Part shown: in pieces, positions 32,994 through 42,127 of the stretch
Numbering within the stretch: position 1 is the first letter of the stretch
Layout: the number at the start of each line of letters is the position of its first letter
From: UBA946 sp031550725
GTDB lineage: Bacteria; Bacillota; Clostridia; Oscillospirales; Ruminococcaceae
Direction of reading: 5' to 3'
Length of the DNA stretch: 64,000 bases
Assembly: GCA_031550725.1 (NCBI GenBank)
Contig: JAVBOH010000014.1
Coordinates: forward strand, 1-64,000
Translations under genes and position numbers: made by a program
Notes under the pieces: generated by a model
The model's database searches: none
Told to the model about the DNA's origin: nothing
What the model saw: only the letters and a program-made list of their open reading frames with translations

Positions 32994-33755
32994 TTATATA
33001 ACATATGATAAAAAACCAATTATTATCATATGTAATGGATAAAAGATATAAAAAAACCATTTATTCATGCTGGTAAGCGAAATTTTTTTATTTATATTAC
33101 TGCGTTTTCCGTTATAAAAGCTTAATGGAATTAAAGCTAGTATAACCGAATATTGAAATAAGAATTCAGTTATTTTCGATTGAAAAATAAAAAATGCTGT
33201 TATCATAACAAGTGAACTTATTAAAAAAGCAATAGCTTGTTTCTTATAATCTCCACGATATTCATCAAACATCAAAACCCACACAGGTGCAATAACAGAC
33301 CAGTCACCAAGTAATGCACACAAAAACAAAAATATATATAATACAGTTTTGATTGCTGCACTATAATCACATTTATGTTTAACAGTTAAAATCAACAAGC
33401 AGATAAGTAGTGTATAAATCATACTTTGGTGTAAAGCACTTAACCATAACACTTTTATTCCATTATCAAAATAAATGATTTTACCATGAAATAAATACGC
33501 AGGATAAGAAACCAATGCGAAAATTCCCATACGATTAAGATACTTTTTCAAATTATGTGTATTATGAAATCCTTCAACTAAAAAGTAGCACATAATAGGG
33601 GCTGTTGTTCTGCCGATAATATGCATAATTTGTCCCAAAACTGAGTAAGTAGACACAAAAGTCCATGCTATATGGTCAATTAACATAGCAACGATGGCAT
33701 AATATTTCAAAGCATTGGCAGAAAAACCATTAAATTCATGGTATTTAGAATTCAT
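32994..33755 (-). CDS. TraX-family membrane protein
   Basis: 253 residues with about seven membrane helices. The TraX pattern is clear: GFSANALKYYAIVAMLIDHIAW at the start, IGRTTAPIMCYFLVEGFHNT, and a late FYIFYPLHMIIIGFL. Named for F-plasmid pilin acetylation, but chromosomal copies are common in Firmicutes, where they are considered acyltransferase-like membrane proteins of unknown substrate. No conjugation genes lie nearby. GGAGG precedes the ATG. It sits between icd and a DUF3795 gene in the same orientation. Confidence 0.85.
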   Translation of the reverse strand: MNSKYHEFNGFSANALKYYAIVAMLIDHIAWTFVSTYSVLGQIMHIIGRTTAPIMCYFLVEGFHNTHNLKKYLNRMGIFALVSYPAYLFHGKIIYFDNGIKVLWLSALHQSMIYTLLICLLILTVKHKCDYSAAIKTVLYIFLFLCALLGDWSVIAPVWVLMFDEYRGDYKKQAIAFLISSLVMITAFFIFQSKITEFLFQYSVILALIPLSFYNGKRSNINKKISLTSMNKWFFYIFYPLHMIIIGFLSYVI

Positions 33756-33770
33756 ATAACACCTCCAAAA

Positions 33771-34202
33771 TTATTTTTTCCGAGCTATATGAATCATTAA
33801 TCCAACACCAAAGCCAATCACAGCTCCCGCAAAAATCCAAGCACCAAACATATTTTGAAAAGCACCAATAATAACACCTGAAATCGTTCCAATAGAAAAT
33901 CCTAAAAGTATTCTCCTAAAAAACGACCACTTCTCATCCGATACATTTTCTGCCCATTTTTTACAGTTCATCAATCTTTCGCCATCATCACCGGTATCAT
34001 CATCATAAGAGATTTCACGCAAAAGCTTACAGGGAAATTCTTTACAAAGACCGCAATGCTGTATTTTTTTTTCGTTACAGCAAGTTTTAATTTCGCATTC
34101 CCCACCCCAATATCCTTCTGACATCAAGGAGCAGCCTTCGCAGCCATATTCATCTTTTTTAGAACATTGGCTGCAAAGTAAACCGCATCTGGATTCGCAC
34201 AT
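33771..34202 (-). CDS. DUF3795-type cysteine-rich protein with C-terminal membrane helices
   Basis: 143 residues. The first ~95 carry the DUF3795 cysteine pattern: CGLLCSQCSKKDEYGCEGC, CEIKTCCNEKKIQHCGLCKEFPC and a later CKKW. This suggests a metal or iron-sulfur site. The last ~45 residues contain two glycine-rich membrane segments (ILLGFSIGTISGVIIGAF; AWIFAGAVIGFGVGLMI), an addition to the usual soluble family. The ATG is one base from the aconitase stop, so translation is coupled; no strong ribosome site. Function unknown. Confidence 0.75.
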   Translation of the reverse strand: MCESRCGLLCSQCSKKDEYGCEGCSLMSEGYWGGECEIKTCCNEKKIQHCGLCKEFPCKLLREISYDDDTGDDGERLMNCKKWAENVSDEKWSFFRRILLGFSIGTISGVIIGAFQNMFGAWIFAGAVIGFGVGLMIHIARKK

Positions 34203-34203
34203 T

Positions 34204-36141
34204 TTATTTCAAGCTTTCTCTTGTATAATCAAGTAAACCGCCAGCAAGAATAATATCCTTTGTTCTTCCTGAAAGCTCACAAAGAACAGCAATTTCATCG
34301 CCAGTAGTTTTATTTTTCAAAACAAGCTCAGACTTGCCATTTTGAATAGCAGCTCTAACCCCAGCAAGTTCAAGCTTATCACCCTGTGAAATTTTATCAT
34401 AATCAGTTTCATTAACAAATGTAAGCGGTAATATACCTGCATTGATAAGGTTCGAACGGTGAATACGTGCAAAGCTCTTTACAAGCACAGCCTTTACACC
34501 AAGGTGAAGCGGAGCGAGTGCAGCGTGTTCACGTGATGAACCCTGTCCATAGTTTGAGCCACCAACAATAATGCTCTCTCCTAACTTTTCTGCTCTGTCA
34601 GGGAATGCCTCATCACAAACTGTAAAGCAATATTTTGATATCGCAGGAATGTTTGAACGAAGCGGCAAAATCTTTGCACCAGCAGGCATGATATGGTCAG
34701 TTGTGATGTTATCGCCAACCTTGAGTGAACAATCAGCAGTGATGTCATCTGCAAGAGGTTTTGTTGTTGGGAAAGGCTTGATGTTTGGGCCACGAAGAAT
34801 TTCAACATCACTCATTTCAGCCTCAGTGCTTGGAAGTTCAATCATGTTATCATTTATTGTAAATTCAGCAGGCATTGGGAACTGTGGCATTGCACCCAAA
34901 TCACGAGGGTCTGTCAAAACACCTGCAATTGAAGACGCAGCAGCCATTTCAGGTGATACAAGATAAATCTGACCATCCTTAGTACCAGAACGGCCCTCAA
35001 AGTTTCTGTTGAAAGTACGTAGAGAAATACCAGCGGAATTTGGTGACTGACCCATACCAATACATGGACCGCAAGCGCTTTCAAGAATTCTTGCACCAGC
35101 ATCAATCATAATAGCCAAAGCACCATTGTCAGCAAGCATGTTAAGTACTTGCTTTGAGCCAGGAGCGATAGAAAGTGAAACATTTGGATGAACAGTCTTA
35201 CCCTTTAAAATATGAGCAACCTTCATCATATCCATAAGTGAGCTGTTTGTGCATGAGCCAATACAAACCTGATCAATCTTCATATTGCCAAGCTCAGCAA
35301 CAGATTTGATATTATCAGGTGAATGAGGACAAGCAAGCAGAGGAACAACATCACTCAAATTAATTTCGATAATTTCATCATAAACAGCATCTGCATCTGC
35401 AGAAAGCTCTTTCCATACGTCATCTCTTTTCTGAGCCTTTAAAAATTCAAGTGTAATATCATCGGATGGGAAAACAGAAGTAGTCGCACCAAGTTCTGCA
35501 CCCATATTAGTAATTGTAGCACGCTCAGGAACAGAAAGTGTCTTAACACCCTCTCCAGTATATTCAATAACCTTGCCAACACCGCCTTTTACAGTCATTC
35601 TTTTCAAAACTTCAAGAATAACATCCTTAGCTGCAACCCAAGGTGAAAGCTTGCCAGTAAGCTTAACATTAACAACCTTAGGATATGTAATATAATAAGC
35701 ACCGCCGCCCATTGCAACTGCAACATCAAGTCCACCAGCACCAATTGCAATCATACCAATACCGCCGCCAGTTGGAGTATGGCTGTCAGAACCAATCAAG
35801 GTTTTACCAGGAGCGCCAAATCTTTCAAGATGGACCTGATGACAAATACCATTACCAGGACGTGAAAAATAAATACCATGTTTCTTAGCAATAGAACCGA
35901 TAAATCTGTGGTCATCAGCATTTTCAAAGCCTGACTGCAAAGTATTATGGTCAATATAAGCAACAGAACGCTCTGTCTTTACTCTTGGAACACCCATAGC
36001 CTCAAACTCAAGATATGCCATAGTACCAGTTGCATCCTGAGTTAAAGTTTGGTCTATTTTAATTCCGATTTCATTGCCTTTAATAAATTCGCCATCAACA
36101 AGATGTTCTTTTAGAATTTTTTCAGTTAAAGTTAAACCCAT
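34204..36141 (-). CDS. acn: Aconitate hydratase
   Basis: 645 residues. Cluster ligands appear in VCIGSCTNSS and ACGPCIGMG. Other landmarks are GSDSHTPTGGGIGM, the swivel-domain GGSNYGQGSSREHAAL and SFARIHRSNLINAGILPL. This is the shorter (~640) aconitase type found in many anaerobes, related to the mitochondrial and homoaconitase branch. It isomerises citrate and isocitrate through a 4Fe-4S cluster. The ATG at 36141 follows GGGAG by 8 bases; the TTG upstream lies inside that spacing. A consensus promoter stands 75-100 bases upstream. With icd it forms a citrate to 2-oxoglutarate branch. Confidence 0.95.
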   Translation of the reverse strand: MGLTLTEKILKEHLVDGEFIKGNEIGIKIDQTLTQDATGTMAYLEFEAMGVPRVKTERSVAYIDHNTLQSGFENADDHRFIGSIAKKHGIYFSRPGNGICHQVHLERFGAPGKTLIGSDSHTPTGGGIGMIAIGAGGLDVAVAMGGGAYYITYPKVVNVKLTGKLSPWVAAKDVILEVLKRMTVKGGVGKVIEYTGEGVKTLSVPERATITNMGAELGATTSVFPSDDITLEFLKAQKRDDVWKELSADADAVYDEIIEINLSDVVPLLACPHSPDNIKSVAELGNMKIDQVCIGSCTNSSLMDMMKVAHILKGKTVHPNVSLSIAPGSKQVLNMLADNGALAIMIDAGARILESACGPCIGMGQSPNSAGISLRTFNRNFEGRSGTKDGQIYLVSPEMAAASSIAGVLTDPRDLGAMPQFPMPAEFTINDNMIELPSTEAEMSDVEILRGPNIKPFPTTKPLADDITADCSLKVGDNITTDHIMPAGAKILPLRSNIPAISKYCFTVCDEAFPDRAEKLGESIIVGGSNYGQGSSREHAALAPLHLGVKAVLVKSFARIHRSNLINAGILPLTFVNETDYDKISQGDKLELAGVRAAIQNGKSELVLKNKTTGDEIAVLCELSGRTKDIILAGGLLDYTRESLK

Positions 36142-36214
36142 TTTCAAAACTCCCTATATTAAGTATTGTTTTAAAGCAGCAATATAATTATACTTTAAAA
36201 CGAAATATACTTTA

Positions 36215-36243
36215 ATTATACTATTTTTTATAACATTTGTCAA
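36215..36243 (-). promoter_or_regulatory. Consensus sigma-A promoter of acn
   Basis: On the minus strand TTGACA, exactly 17 bases, TATAAT. It is the best-matching promoter in the window. The remaining 36142-36462 gap is AT-rich, with no gene and no second clear promoter for the plus-strand gene. Confidence 0.85.
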
Positions 36244-36462
36244 TTATTTATCAGGCTTTTTTGTAAATACTAAAAAAAATCTTACATTACTGTATATATG
36301 CTTAGAAGGCATAGTAAAAACAAATAATATAACACAAAAAATGATAAAAACTTATTGAAATGTACAAAAATTAATTGTATAATAAAATTAATATAAATTC
36401 ATGTATGTATACACACATATATTTTTATGTTTATAACAATAATAATGTAAAGGAGTAATATT

Positions 36463-37206
36463 TTGAAATATATTCATACCTTTTTTATAACAATAATTTT
36501 ATTAGCATCTTTAATATTATTTTCGATAAATATTTTTGCCGAAGAAAGCGATGAAAACCGAATTAATTTTAATTCATACAATTTGTCACTTTCTACAACG
36601 CATCCACAAGGTTGGGTTTATGTAACACAGGATAAAATGAATACCAAAGATTTAGCAATAATGAAAAAGAATAAAGATACAATGCTTGATTTTTTTTCAA
36701 GTAATGATTTAATTTATTATTCGGTTAACAACAACAATACGGCTGAAATTCGTGTATCAGTTAAATCTACGCAACTTTCACAGAATATATATAATATTGA
36801 TAAAGCAAACTATAATAAGCTAAATGAATATATCAATTCACTTGAAAGTATTAATGCTTTACCGTCACAGTCTGAAATTATCAATACAAAAGACAGATAT
36901 ACACATAATCAAATCACTTTCGCAGTGATTGAGTATTCCCAAAACAAAACATATGGCATATGTTATTCAACAATAATAAACGGTAAAAGTATTAATATAG
37001 ACTGCCGGTATCAAAATGCAAATATAGAAAAAACAATAAAAAATGATTTAAAGAACTTTGTCAGTGAAATGGAGTTTGAGGTTATTGACAATCCTAATGC
37101 ATTTGACAAAGAGCAAATTTTTATGGCTTTATGCGGTGGTTTCATTGGTTTACTATTTATTGTACTACTTATTGTAACCGCAAAACGCAAAAAAAATAAG
37201 TATTAA
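36463..37206 (+). CDS. Unknown exported protein with C-terminal membrane anchor
   Basis: 247 residues, not recognised. The signal peptide (KYIHTFFITIILLASLILFSINIFAEE) is likely cleaved after IFA. An outside domain of about 180 residues follows, with HPQGWVYVTQDKMNTKD near its start. A C-terminal helix (about 219-241, IFMALCGGFIGLLFIVLLIV) and a basic tail anchor it, so it is a type I membrane protein. The start is TTG at 36463, 7 bases after AAAGGAG. It stands alone with its own terminator. Confidence 0.6.
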   Translation: MKYIHTFFITIILLASLILFSINIFAEESDENRINFNSYNLSLSTTHPQGWVYVTQDKMNTKDLAIMKKNKDTMLDFFSSNDLIYYSVNNNNTAEIRVSVKSTQLSQNIYNIDKANYNKLNEYINSLESINALPSQSEIINTKDRYTHNQITFAVIEYSQNKTYGICYSTIINGKSINIDCRYQNANIEKTIKNDLKNFVSEMEFEVIDNPNAFDKEQIFMALCGGFIGLLFIVLLIVTAKRKKNKY

Positions 37207-37212
37207 TTTTAT

Positions 37213-37240
37213 GAGAGTAACTTTTGTTGCTCTCTTTTTT
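37213..37240 (+). terminator. Terminator after the exported protein gene
   Basis: 9-base arms with one G-T pair (GAGAGTAAC/GTTGCTCTC), TTTT loop and TTTTTT tail, starting 6 bases after the stop. Confidence 0.85.
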
Positions 37241-37302
37241 ATGAAAAGTATAAAATATAAATTTCCGCAAATACTAACCAAAATAAATTGGCAGGTTTTG
37301 AA

Positions 37303-37662
37303 ATGAAAAAAGGTAAGATATATTATAGCATTTTAGGTGCAGTAACAGGAATAGCAAATGGCTTATTCGGCTCTGGCGGTGGAATTATCGCTGTACCGAT
37401 GTTACAAAAAGCAGATATTCCAATAAAAAAATCCCACGCAACCTCACTTGCATTAACACTACCATTATCAATTGTTTCAGCATTTTTTTATGCATACAAA
37501 AACACATTCAACTATATGGATGCATTAAAGCTTGTACCACTTGGACTAGCGGGAGCAATTATCGGAGGATTGTTTCTAAAAAAAATACCTAACAAATGGT
37601 TAAAACGAATTTTCGGAATATTATTAATTATAGCAGGAGGACGAATACTTTTTTTCACATAA
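37303..37662 (+). CDS. TSUP/TauE-SafE transporter, N-terminal half-protein
   Basis: 119 residues with four membrane helices. It has the half-repeat motif ITGIANGLFGSGGGIIAVPML, KKSHATSLALTLPLSIVSA and a final GILLIIAGGRILF. Full TSUP proteins of about 250 residues carry two such halves in one chain. Here the second half is a separate gene starting 15 bases on, in the same frame after two stop codons. TSUP members move sulfite, sulfoacetate or similar anions; the substrate here is unknown. The ATG with AGG 7 bases upstream is used. Confidence 0.8.
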   Translation: MKKGKIYYSILGAVTGIANGLFGSGGGIIAVPMLQKADIPIKKSHATSLALTLPLSIVSAFFYAYKNTFNYMDALKLVPLGLAGAIIGGLFLKKIPNKWLKRIFGILLIIAGGRILFFT

Positions 37663-37677
37663 GTATTCAAATAAAAA

Positions 37678-38061
37678 ATGCTTTGGTCGTTTATTGCAGC
37701 CTTTTTCACTGGAATTTTAGCTTCATTAGGTGTTGGAGGTGGTATGATATTAATTATATATCTAACAATTTTCGCAGGGTATCCGCAGCTTGAGGCACAA
37801 GGTATAAACTTGATATTCTTTATACCAATTGCAATTCTATCAATAATTATCCATACCAAAAACAAACTGATTGAATGGAAACCTATCATAATATCAATAA
37901 TAGGGGGTATCTTATTTGCAGTTATGGGTACATTTATCGCTAGCTATTTAGGCTCTGATGTGCTTCAGAAAATTTTCGCAGGATTTATCCTGTTAGTTGG
38001 TATTAAAGAATTATTCTATAAAGAAAAAAACACAGATAAAAATGAAAAAGCGGCTGAATAA
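37678..38061 (+). CDS. TSUP/TauE-SafE transporter, C-terminal half-protein
   Basis: 127 residues with four membrane helices, the motif FFTGILASLGVGGGMILIIYL, AQGINLIFFIPIAILSI and AGFILLVGIKELF, then a charged tail. It is in frame with the previous half, separated by TAA, three codons, and a second TAA. No ribosome site is obvious, so translation is probably coupled. Both halves are complete, which argues for a two-subunit transporter rather than a recent nonsense mutation. Its 3' end overlaps the terminator of the opposing spoVM operon. Confidence 0.8.
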   Translation: MLWSFIAAFFTGILASLGVGGGMILIIYLTIFAGYPQLEAQGINLIFFIPIAILSIIIHTKNKLIEWKPIIISIIGGILFAVMGTFIASYLGSDVLQKIFAGFILLVGIKELFYKEKNTDKNEKAAE

Positions 38062-38074
38062 CAATCAGCCGCTT
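38048..38074 (-). terminator. Terminator of the yicC-spoVM housekeeping run
   Basis: Perfect 10-base arms (AAGCGGCTGA) and, on the minus strand, TTTTTCATTTTTATC. It lies within the 3' end of the convergent TSUP gene. A TTCTGAATTATGCATTATGAAT-like repeat fragment lies between it and spoVM (about 38084-38105). Confidence 0.75.
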
Positions 38075-38111
38075 AAAAAATCCATTCTGAATTATGCATT
38101 ATGAATATGCA

Positions 38112-38201
38112 TTACTCATCAATTGGTTCTTTCTTGATTTTAAATAATAATCTGAAAAAGCTTGAAAGAAGCTTAGGACTTTTTACTACAACAATTTTCA
38201 T
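38112..38201 (-). CDS. spoVM: Stage V sporulation protein SpoVM
   Basis: 29 codons, MKIVVVKSPKLLSSFFRLLF then KIKKEPIDE, with GGAGG 8 bases before the ATG. The length, the MK(I/F) start, the Lys-Ser/Leu-Pro-Lys segment and the amphipathic basic helix match SpoVM, which recognises the positive curvature of the forespore surface and anchors SpoIVA to start coat assembly. Position is strong support: in Bacillus spoVM follows thiN at the end of the prpC-prkC-rsgA-thiN cluster, exactly as here. The proline believed to matter for curvature sensing is present at position 9. Confidence 0.9.
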   Translation of the reverse strand: MKIVVVKSPKLLSSFFRLLFKIKKEPIDE

Positions 38202-38314
38202 ATGTACTACCTCCAAATATAAATAAAGCGGCACTATATAAGCTCCAATAATCTTATACAGTTTGGGCTTTTATATATATTATTCAATACAAGCAAACTT
38301 GTGCATAAAAAGTC

Positions 38315-38932
38315 TTATCTTTTTGATAATATTACAAGCAATACGCCACTGAACACATTTATGCGGCATAAATCATCGATTATTTCATTGCTTACACCCA
38401 AAGGAAAATTTCTTGTAAGCTTGTAATTTTCAAGATTATATTTAGTACCAGTCGTAGTAACTTCTGTTGTACCACTAAATGAAAATATCGACAAATACCA
38501 TCCGCCACGCTTAAAATAAGTATATGCACCCGACGTCAAAAGTTGTACTTCATTATCTGTATCAATCAAACTGCCATTTGCACCGTGTAAATTAATATAC
38601 TCAAGTGTCTGTATGTTTGAATAAGTGTGGTCAAGCCGCCCACCCAAAACCCCATACATTTTTATATCTTCATAACCACGTTCAAGCGCAGTTTTAACGG
38701 CATGCATCATATCTGTATCATCTTTTTCAGACGGCAGTTTAATAATCTCACAGTCAGACGGAAGTTCTTCATTAATACTGTCAAAGTCGCCAAGCAAAAT
38801 ATCAGGTATAATTCCAAGTTTCCTGCAATGCCTGTAACCACCGTCAGCAGCAATAACAAATGAATCTTTATCAATATTCAAATCGGAATAGCTATTTATA
38901 TCAGCATTGCCAAATATCAAACAAGTTTTCAT
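38315..38932 (-). CDS. thiN: Thiamine pyrophosphokinase
   Basis: 205 residues. N-terminal catalytic domain: FVIAADGGYRHCRKLGIIPDILLGDFDS, then LPSEKDDTDMMHAVKTAL and GVLGGRLDHTYSN, the three hallmark segments. A C-terminal beta domain follows (KRGGWYLSIFSFSGTTEV). It transfers pyrophosphate from ATP to thiamine to make TPP. It sits between rsgA and spoVM as in Bacillus, except that rpe is missing between rsgA and thiN. The GGAGAG ribosome site is rather far (about 12 bases) from the ATG. Confidence 0.95.
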   Translation of the reverse strand: MKTCLIFGNADINSYSDLNIDKDSFVIAADGGYRHCRKLGIIPDILLGDFDSINEELPSDCEIIKLPSEKDDTDMMHAVKTALERGYEDIKMYGVLGGRLDHTYSNIQTLEYINLHGANGSLIDTDNEVQLLTSGAYTYFKRGGWYLSIFSFSGTTEVTTTGTKYNLENYKLTRNFPLGVSNEIIDDLCRINVFSGVLLVILSKR

Positions 38933-38963
38933 AAAATATAATGCTCTCCATTCAAAATTAATG

Positions 38964-39875
38964 TTAAATCCTGTCTTTTAATTCCCATTCCTTAATTAGT
39001 TTCGCTTCATCATACATAGCAACATAGCTGTCATGACGTGACTTATGAATTTCACCGTTATTAACAGCATCAAGCACAGCACAGCCTTTTTCCTTTGTAT
39101 GAGAACACCCTTGAAACTTACATTTACCAAGATAGTCCTCGAACTCATGAAAACAAAGCTCCAGCTTATCCTTTAAAATTATGTCATATTTCTGAGTATC
39201 AAATGTAGAAAAACCAGGTGTATCAGCAATATATCCCCCATTATCAAGGTTATATAGCTCAACATGACGAGTTGTATGCCTGCCTCGACCAAGCTTTTTC
39301 GATATTTCTCCTGTTTGCAGCATAAGCTTTTCATCTATATTATTCAAAAGTGTGGACTTTCCTGCACCAGTATTACCTGTAAAAGCACTAATATTTCCTG
39401 CAAGTTTTTCGTATAATGCAAAGTATGTTTCAGGACAATCATAATCAATTTCAAAAATATCTGCACCAGAATCTTTATAAATATCTTTTATCTCGTCATT
39501 AATAAGCAAATCACGCTTAGTAACAGCAATAATACTTTTAATATTTTTATACTCGGCAATAGCCATAAACTTATCAATAAGCAAATAATTCGGCGACGGC
39601 TCGCAGGTTGAAATAACAAAAATAATATAGTCAAGATTAGCAAGCGGCGGACGAATTATCGAATTCTTACGCTCATAAATTTCAGAAATAACTCCTGTGT
39701 TTCCGACAATCTGTTCAATTTTCACATTATCACCAGCACATGGTGATATGTTCATTTTACGAAAAATACCCTTAGCCTTACATTCCAAAACACCTAAAGG
39801 GGACTCTGTAAAATAGAGTCCCCCAATTGATTTAATTATTAAGCCATCAGTAAAATTTTCAGAATTACTATTCAT
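38964..39875 (-). CDS. rsgA: Small ribosomal subunit biogenesis GTPase RsgA
   Basis: 303 residues. N-terminal OB-fold (about 1-75). Circularly permuted GTPase: G4 AVTKRDL (about 118), G1 GNTGAGKSTLL (about 168-178), G3 DTPGFSTF (about 215). The C-terminal zinc segment includes CKFQGCSHTKEKGCAV (about 250-265). RsgA checks late assembly of the 30S decoding centre and is a known phosphorylation target of PrkC in Bacillus, whose gene lies just upstream here. GAGGATTTAA precedes the ATG. Confidence 0.96.
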   Translation of the reverse strand: MNSNSENFTDGLIIKSIGGLYFTESPLGVLECKAKGIFRKMNISPCAGDNVKIEQIVGNTGVISEIYERKNSIIRPPLANLDYIIFVISTCEPSPNYLLIDKFMAIAEYKNIKSIIAVTKRDLLINDEIKDIYKDSGADIFEIDYDCPETYFALYEKLAGNISAFTGNTGAGKSTLLNNIDEKLMLQTGEISKKLGRGRHTTRHVELYNLDNGGYIADTPGFSTFDTQKYDIILKDKLELCFHEFEDYLGKCKFQGCSHTKEKGCAVLDAVNNGEIHKSRHDSYVAMYDEAKLIKEWELKDRI

Positions 39876-39898
39876 TTAAATCCTCAAAACTATTAAAA

Positions 39899-42127
39899 TT
39901 AATATCCATTTATAATGCTGTTCCAGAATTCATCATTATCATAATCTGGATCATCAATAGATATTTCTGAAACATCAGGATTATCAAATCCCCAGTCAAA
40001 AGTAGTCGTTGTTGTAACTTCTTCTGTAAACATCGCTTTAAGGGTTTTCTTATCAAATTCTGTTTCAGTAACAGTATTACTAATAAAGTCAATAGTATAA
40101 TTACCGATTGTGGACTTCTTGCGAGTGTCATTATTAACAACTTCAAGAATGACAGTCTGAACTTCATTACCAGTAACCTTTATACTAACCTCTGACGCAT
40201 ATGCAAGATTATCGATAGTAGATGTTCCAACAACCTGACCGTTAATATAACAGTTAAATGTTGCAGAGCCGCCCTCAATTCCTGAAGGAACTTTAAACTT
40301 AATACTAGCCTCAGCGTCAGGTACACTACCAGAGCTTACAGTGAGTATCATAGTCTGCTTAAGCTTAACAACATTGCGTTCACCAGCCTCATTATATGCA
40401 GGAATACTCTGCTCAAGAACAGTGCCCGCAGGTGCAGTGTCATCAACAGTCATAACTTGAATATTAAAATTTTCTCCAAGCAATGTCTGTGCAGCCTCAA
40501 GATTTTTACCAACGAGATCAGGAACAAGAATATCTTGAAGTTCAGGACCACGGCTTACAAACATATAAACAGTCGAACCATATTCAGCTTGCTCATAACG
40601 TGCTGGTTCAGTTTTTATAACCATATTATCTGGTACAGATTCATCAAAAGCTTTTTGAATAACAACATTAAATCCATCTGAACTTTGAAGAATTGAAAGT
40701 GCAGTATCAGCTTCAAGGTCATAAACATTTGAAATAGTAACCATACGAGGACCACGGCTAACAATAACATTAACAACTGTATTGCCAACAACATAATCTT
40801 TTCCAGCAATAGGTTTCTGAGAAATAATTGCACCTTGGTCATAATCAGATGAATATTCCTGAGATTCAACCTTAAGCTCAAACTTACTGCTGTAATAATC
40901 CTTAGCTTCAATATAGCTAAATCCAGTAAGATTAGGCATTTCTTCGATTGGTTTTGGACCTTCTCCTCCGAGTAAGCCTTTTATAGCAAGCGCAATAAAA
41001 ACAACAACAACAATAACAACAACCGCAGCAATAGCAGTCAGAATAACAACGAAATAAGAAGACTTCGAAACTTCCTGTTCATCATCATCATATGAATCAT
41101 AATCATCGTAATCATAATCATCATAATTTTTCTTAGTTTTAACTCTGGTTGATGTATTTTTTTTCACAACTTCACCGCTATTCTCAATAGGTGCTAAAAG
41201 CTGATTTTTTTCATAAGCATTAACAGCAGCATTTTTGATTGAGGATGTATTAAAATACTGAGTTTTCTCGGAAATATAAGTATAATCAAAAACAATACTA
41301 GGATTTCTCTTAAATTCCTCAATATCCTTAATCATTTCCGATGCAGACTGATATCTCTTTGGAGCATCCTTCTGCATTGCCCTTATAATAATTTCCTCAA
41401 GTCCCTCTGGAATTGAGTCATTAATAGAACGAGGAGTTCTAGCATCATTCTGCATATGCATCAAAGCGACAGCAACAGGATTATCTCCATCAAAAGGCTT
41501 AACACCAGTAAGCATCTCATAAAGCATAACACCAACAGAATAGATATCACTCTTTTCATCAGTGATTTCTCCCCTTGCCTGTTCAGGACTAATATAATGT
41601 ACAGAGCCAATAGCCTTGTCAGAAATAGTCTTGCCTTCCTCACGAGCAAATCTAGCAATACCAAAGTCCATGACTTTTATAGTGCCATCAGGGAAAAGCA
41701 TGATATTCTGAGGCTTAATATCACGGTGAACAATACCTCTGTCATGAGCGTGCTGCAAAGCACGAAGAATTTGAATAATAAAATGGACGCAGTCCTTCCA
41801 CTTCAAAACACCCTGCTGTTCAATAAATTCTTTAAGAGTAAGACCATCAATATACTCCATGACAATAAACTGTATTCGCTCTGTGAAACCAACATCAAAA
41901 ACCTTAACAATATTTGGATGAGAAAGCACAGCAATAGCCTTAGATTCATTTCTGAATCTTCTCACAAAATCTTCATTGTTGGCAAACTCTGATTTCAAAA
42001 TTTTAACAGCAACAATCTTATCATCGATTATATCAGTCGCTTTGTAAACATCAGCCATACCGCCGATACCGATTAATTCGGTAATTTCATAACGACCATC
42101 GAGCTTTTTTCCAATATTTTTATCCAT
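39899..42127 (-). CDS. prkC: PASTA-domain serine/threonine protein kinase PrkC
   Basis: 742 residues. Kinase domain about 10-275: GIGGMADVYKA (P loop), VAVKIL, HRDIKPQNIM and DFGIA. Acidic Asp/Tyr-rich juxtamembrane linker (NYDDYDYDDYDSYDDD), membrane helix about 360-388. Three PASTA repeats follow (about 395-605; MPNLTGFSYIEAKDYY, ISNVYDLEADTALSIL, VPDLVGKNLEAAQTLL), then an extra outside domain of about 130 residues. PASTA domains bind muropeptides and link wall status to growth and spore germination. The gap to prpC is 197 bases, unlike the tight coupling in Bacillus, and could hold its own promoter. Confidence 0.95.
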   Translation of the reverse strand: MDKNIGKKLDGRYEITELIGIGGMADVYKATDIIDDKIVAVKILKSEFANNEDFVRRFRNESKAIAVLSHPNIVKVFDVGFTERIQFIVMEYIDGLTLKEFIEQQGVLKWKDCVHFIIQILRALQHAHDRGIVHRDIKPQNIMLFPDGTIKVMDFGIARFAREEGKTISDKAIGSVHYISPEQARGEITDEKSDIYSVGVMLYEMLTGVKPFDGDNPVAVALMHMQNDARTPRSINDSIPEGLEEIIIRAMQKDAPKRYQSASEMIKDIEEFKRNPSIVFDYTYISEKTQYFNTSSIKNAAVNAYEKNQLLAPIENSGEVVKKNTSTRVKTKKNYDDYDYDDYDSYDDDEQEVSKSSYFVVILTAIAAVVVIVVVVFIALAIKGLLGGEGPKPIEEMPNLTGFSYIEAKDYYSSKFELKVESQEYSSDYDQGAIISQKPIAGKDYVVGNTVVNVIVSRGPRMVTISNVYDLEADTALSILQSSDGFNVVIQKAFDESVPDNMVIKTEPARYEQAEYGSTVYMFVSRGPELQDILVPDLVGKNLEAAQTLLGENFNIQVMTVDDTAPAGTVLEQSIPAYNEAGERNVVKLKQTMILTVSSGSVPDAEASIKFKVPSGIEGGSATFNCYINGQVVGTSTIDNLAYASEVSIKVTGNEVQTVILEVVNNDTRKKSTIGNYTIDFISNTVTETEFDKKTLKAMFTEEVTTTTTFDWGFDNPDVSEISIDDPDYDNDEFWNSIINGY

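Noticed and set aside
32994..33755. TraX as evidence of a conjugative element
   Set aside because: No relaxase, coupling protein, integrase or attachment site nearby; chromosomal TraX-like genes are common in Firmicutes.
37303..38061. TSUP gene as a pseudogene broken by a stop codon
   Set aside because: Both halves are intact four-helix units, two stops separate them, and separate TSUP halves are known in Clostridia.
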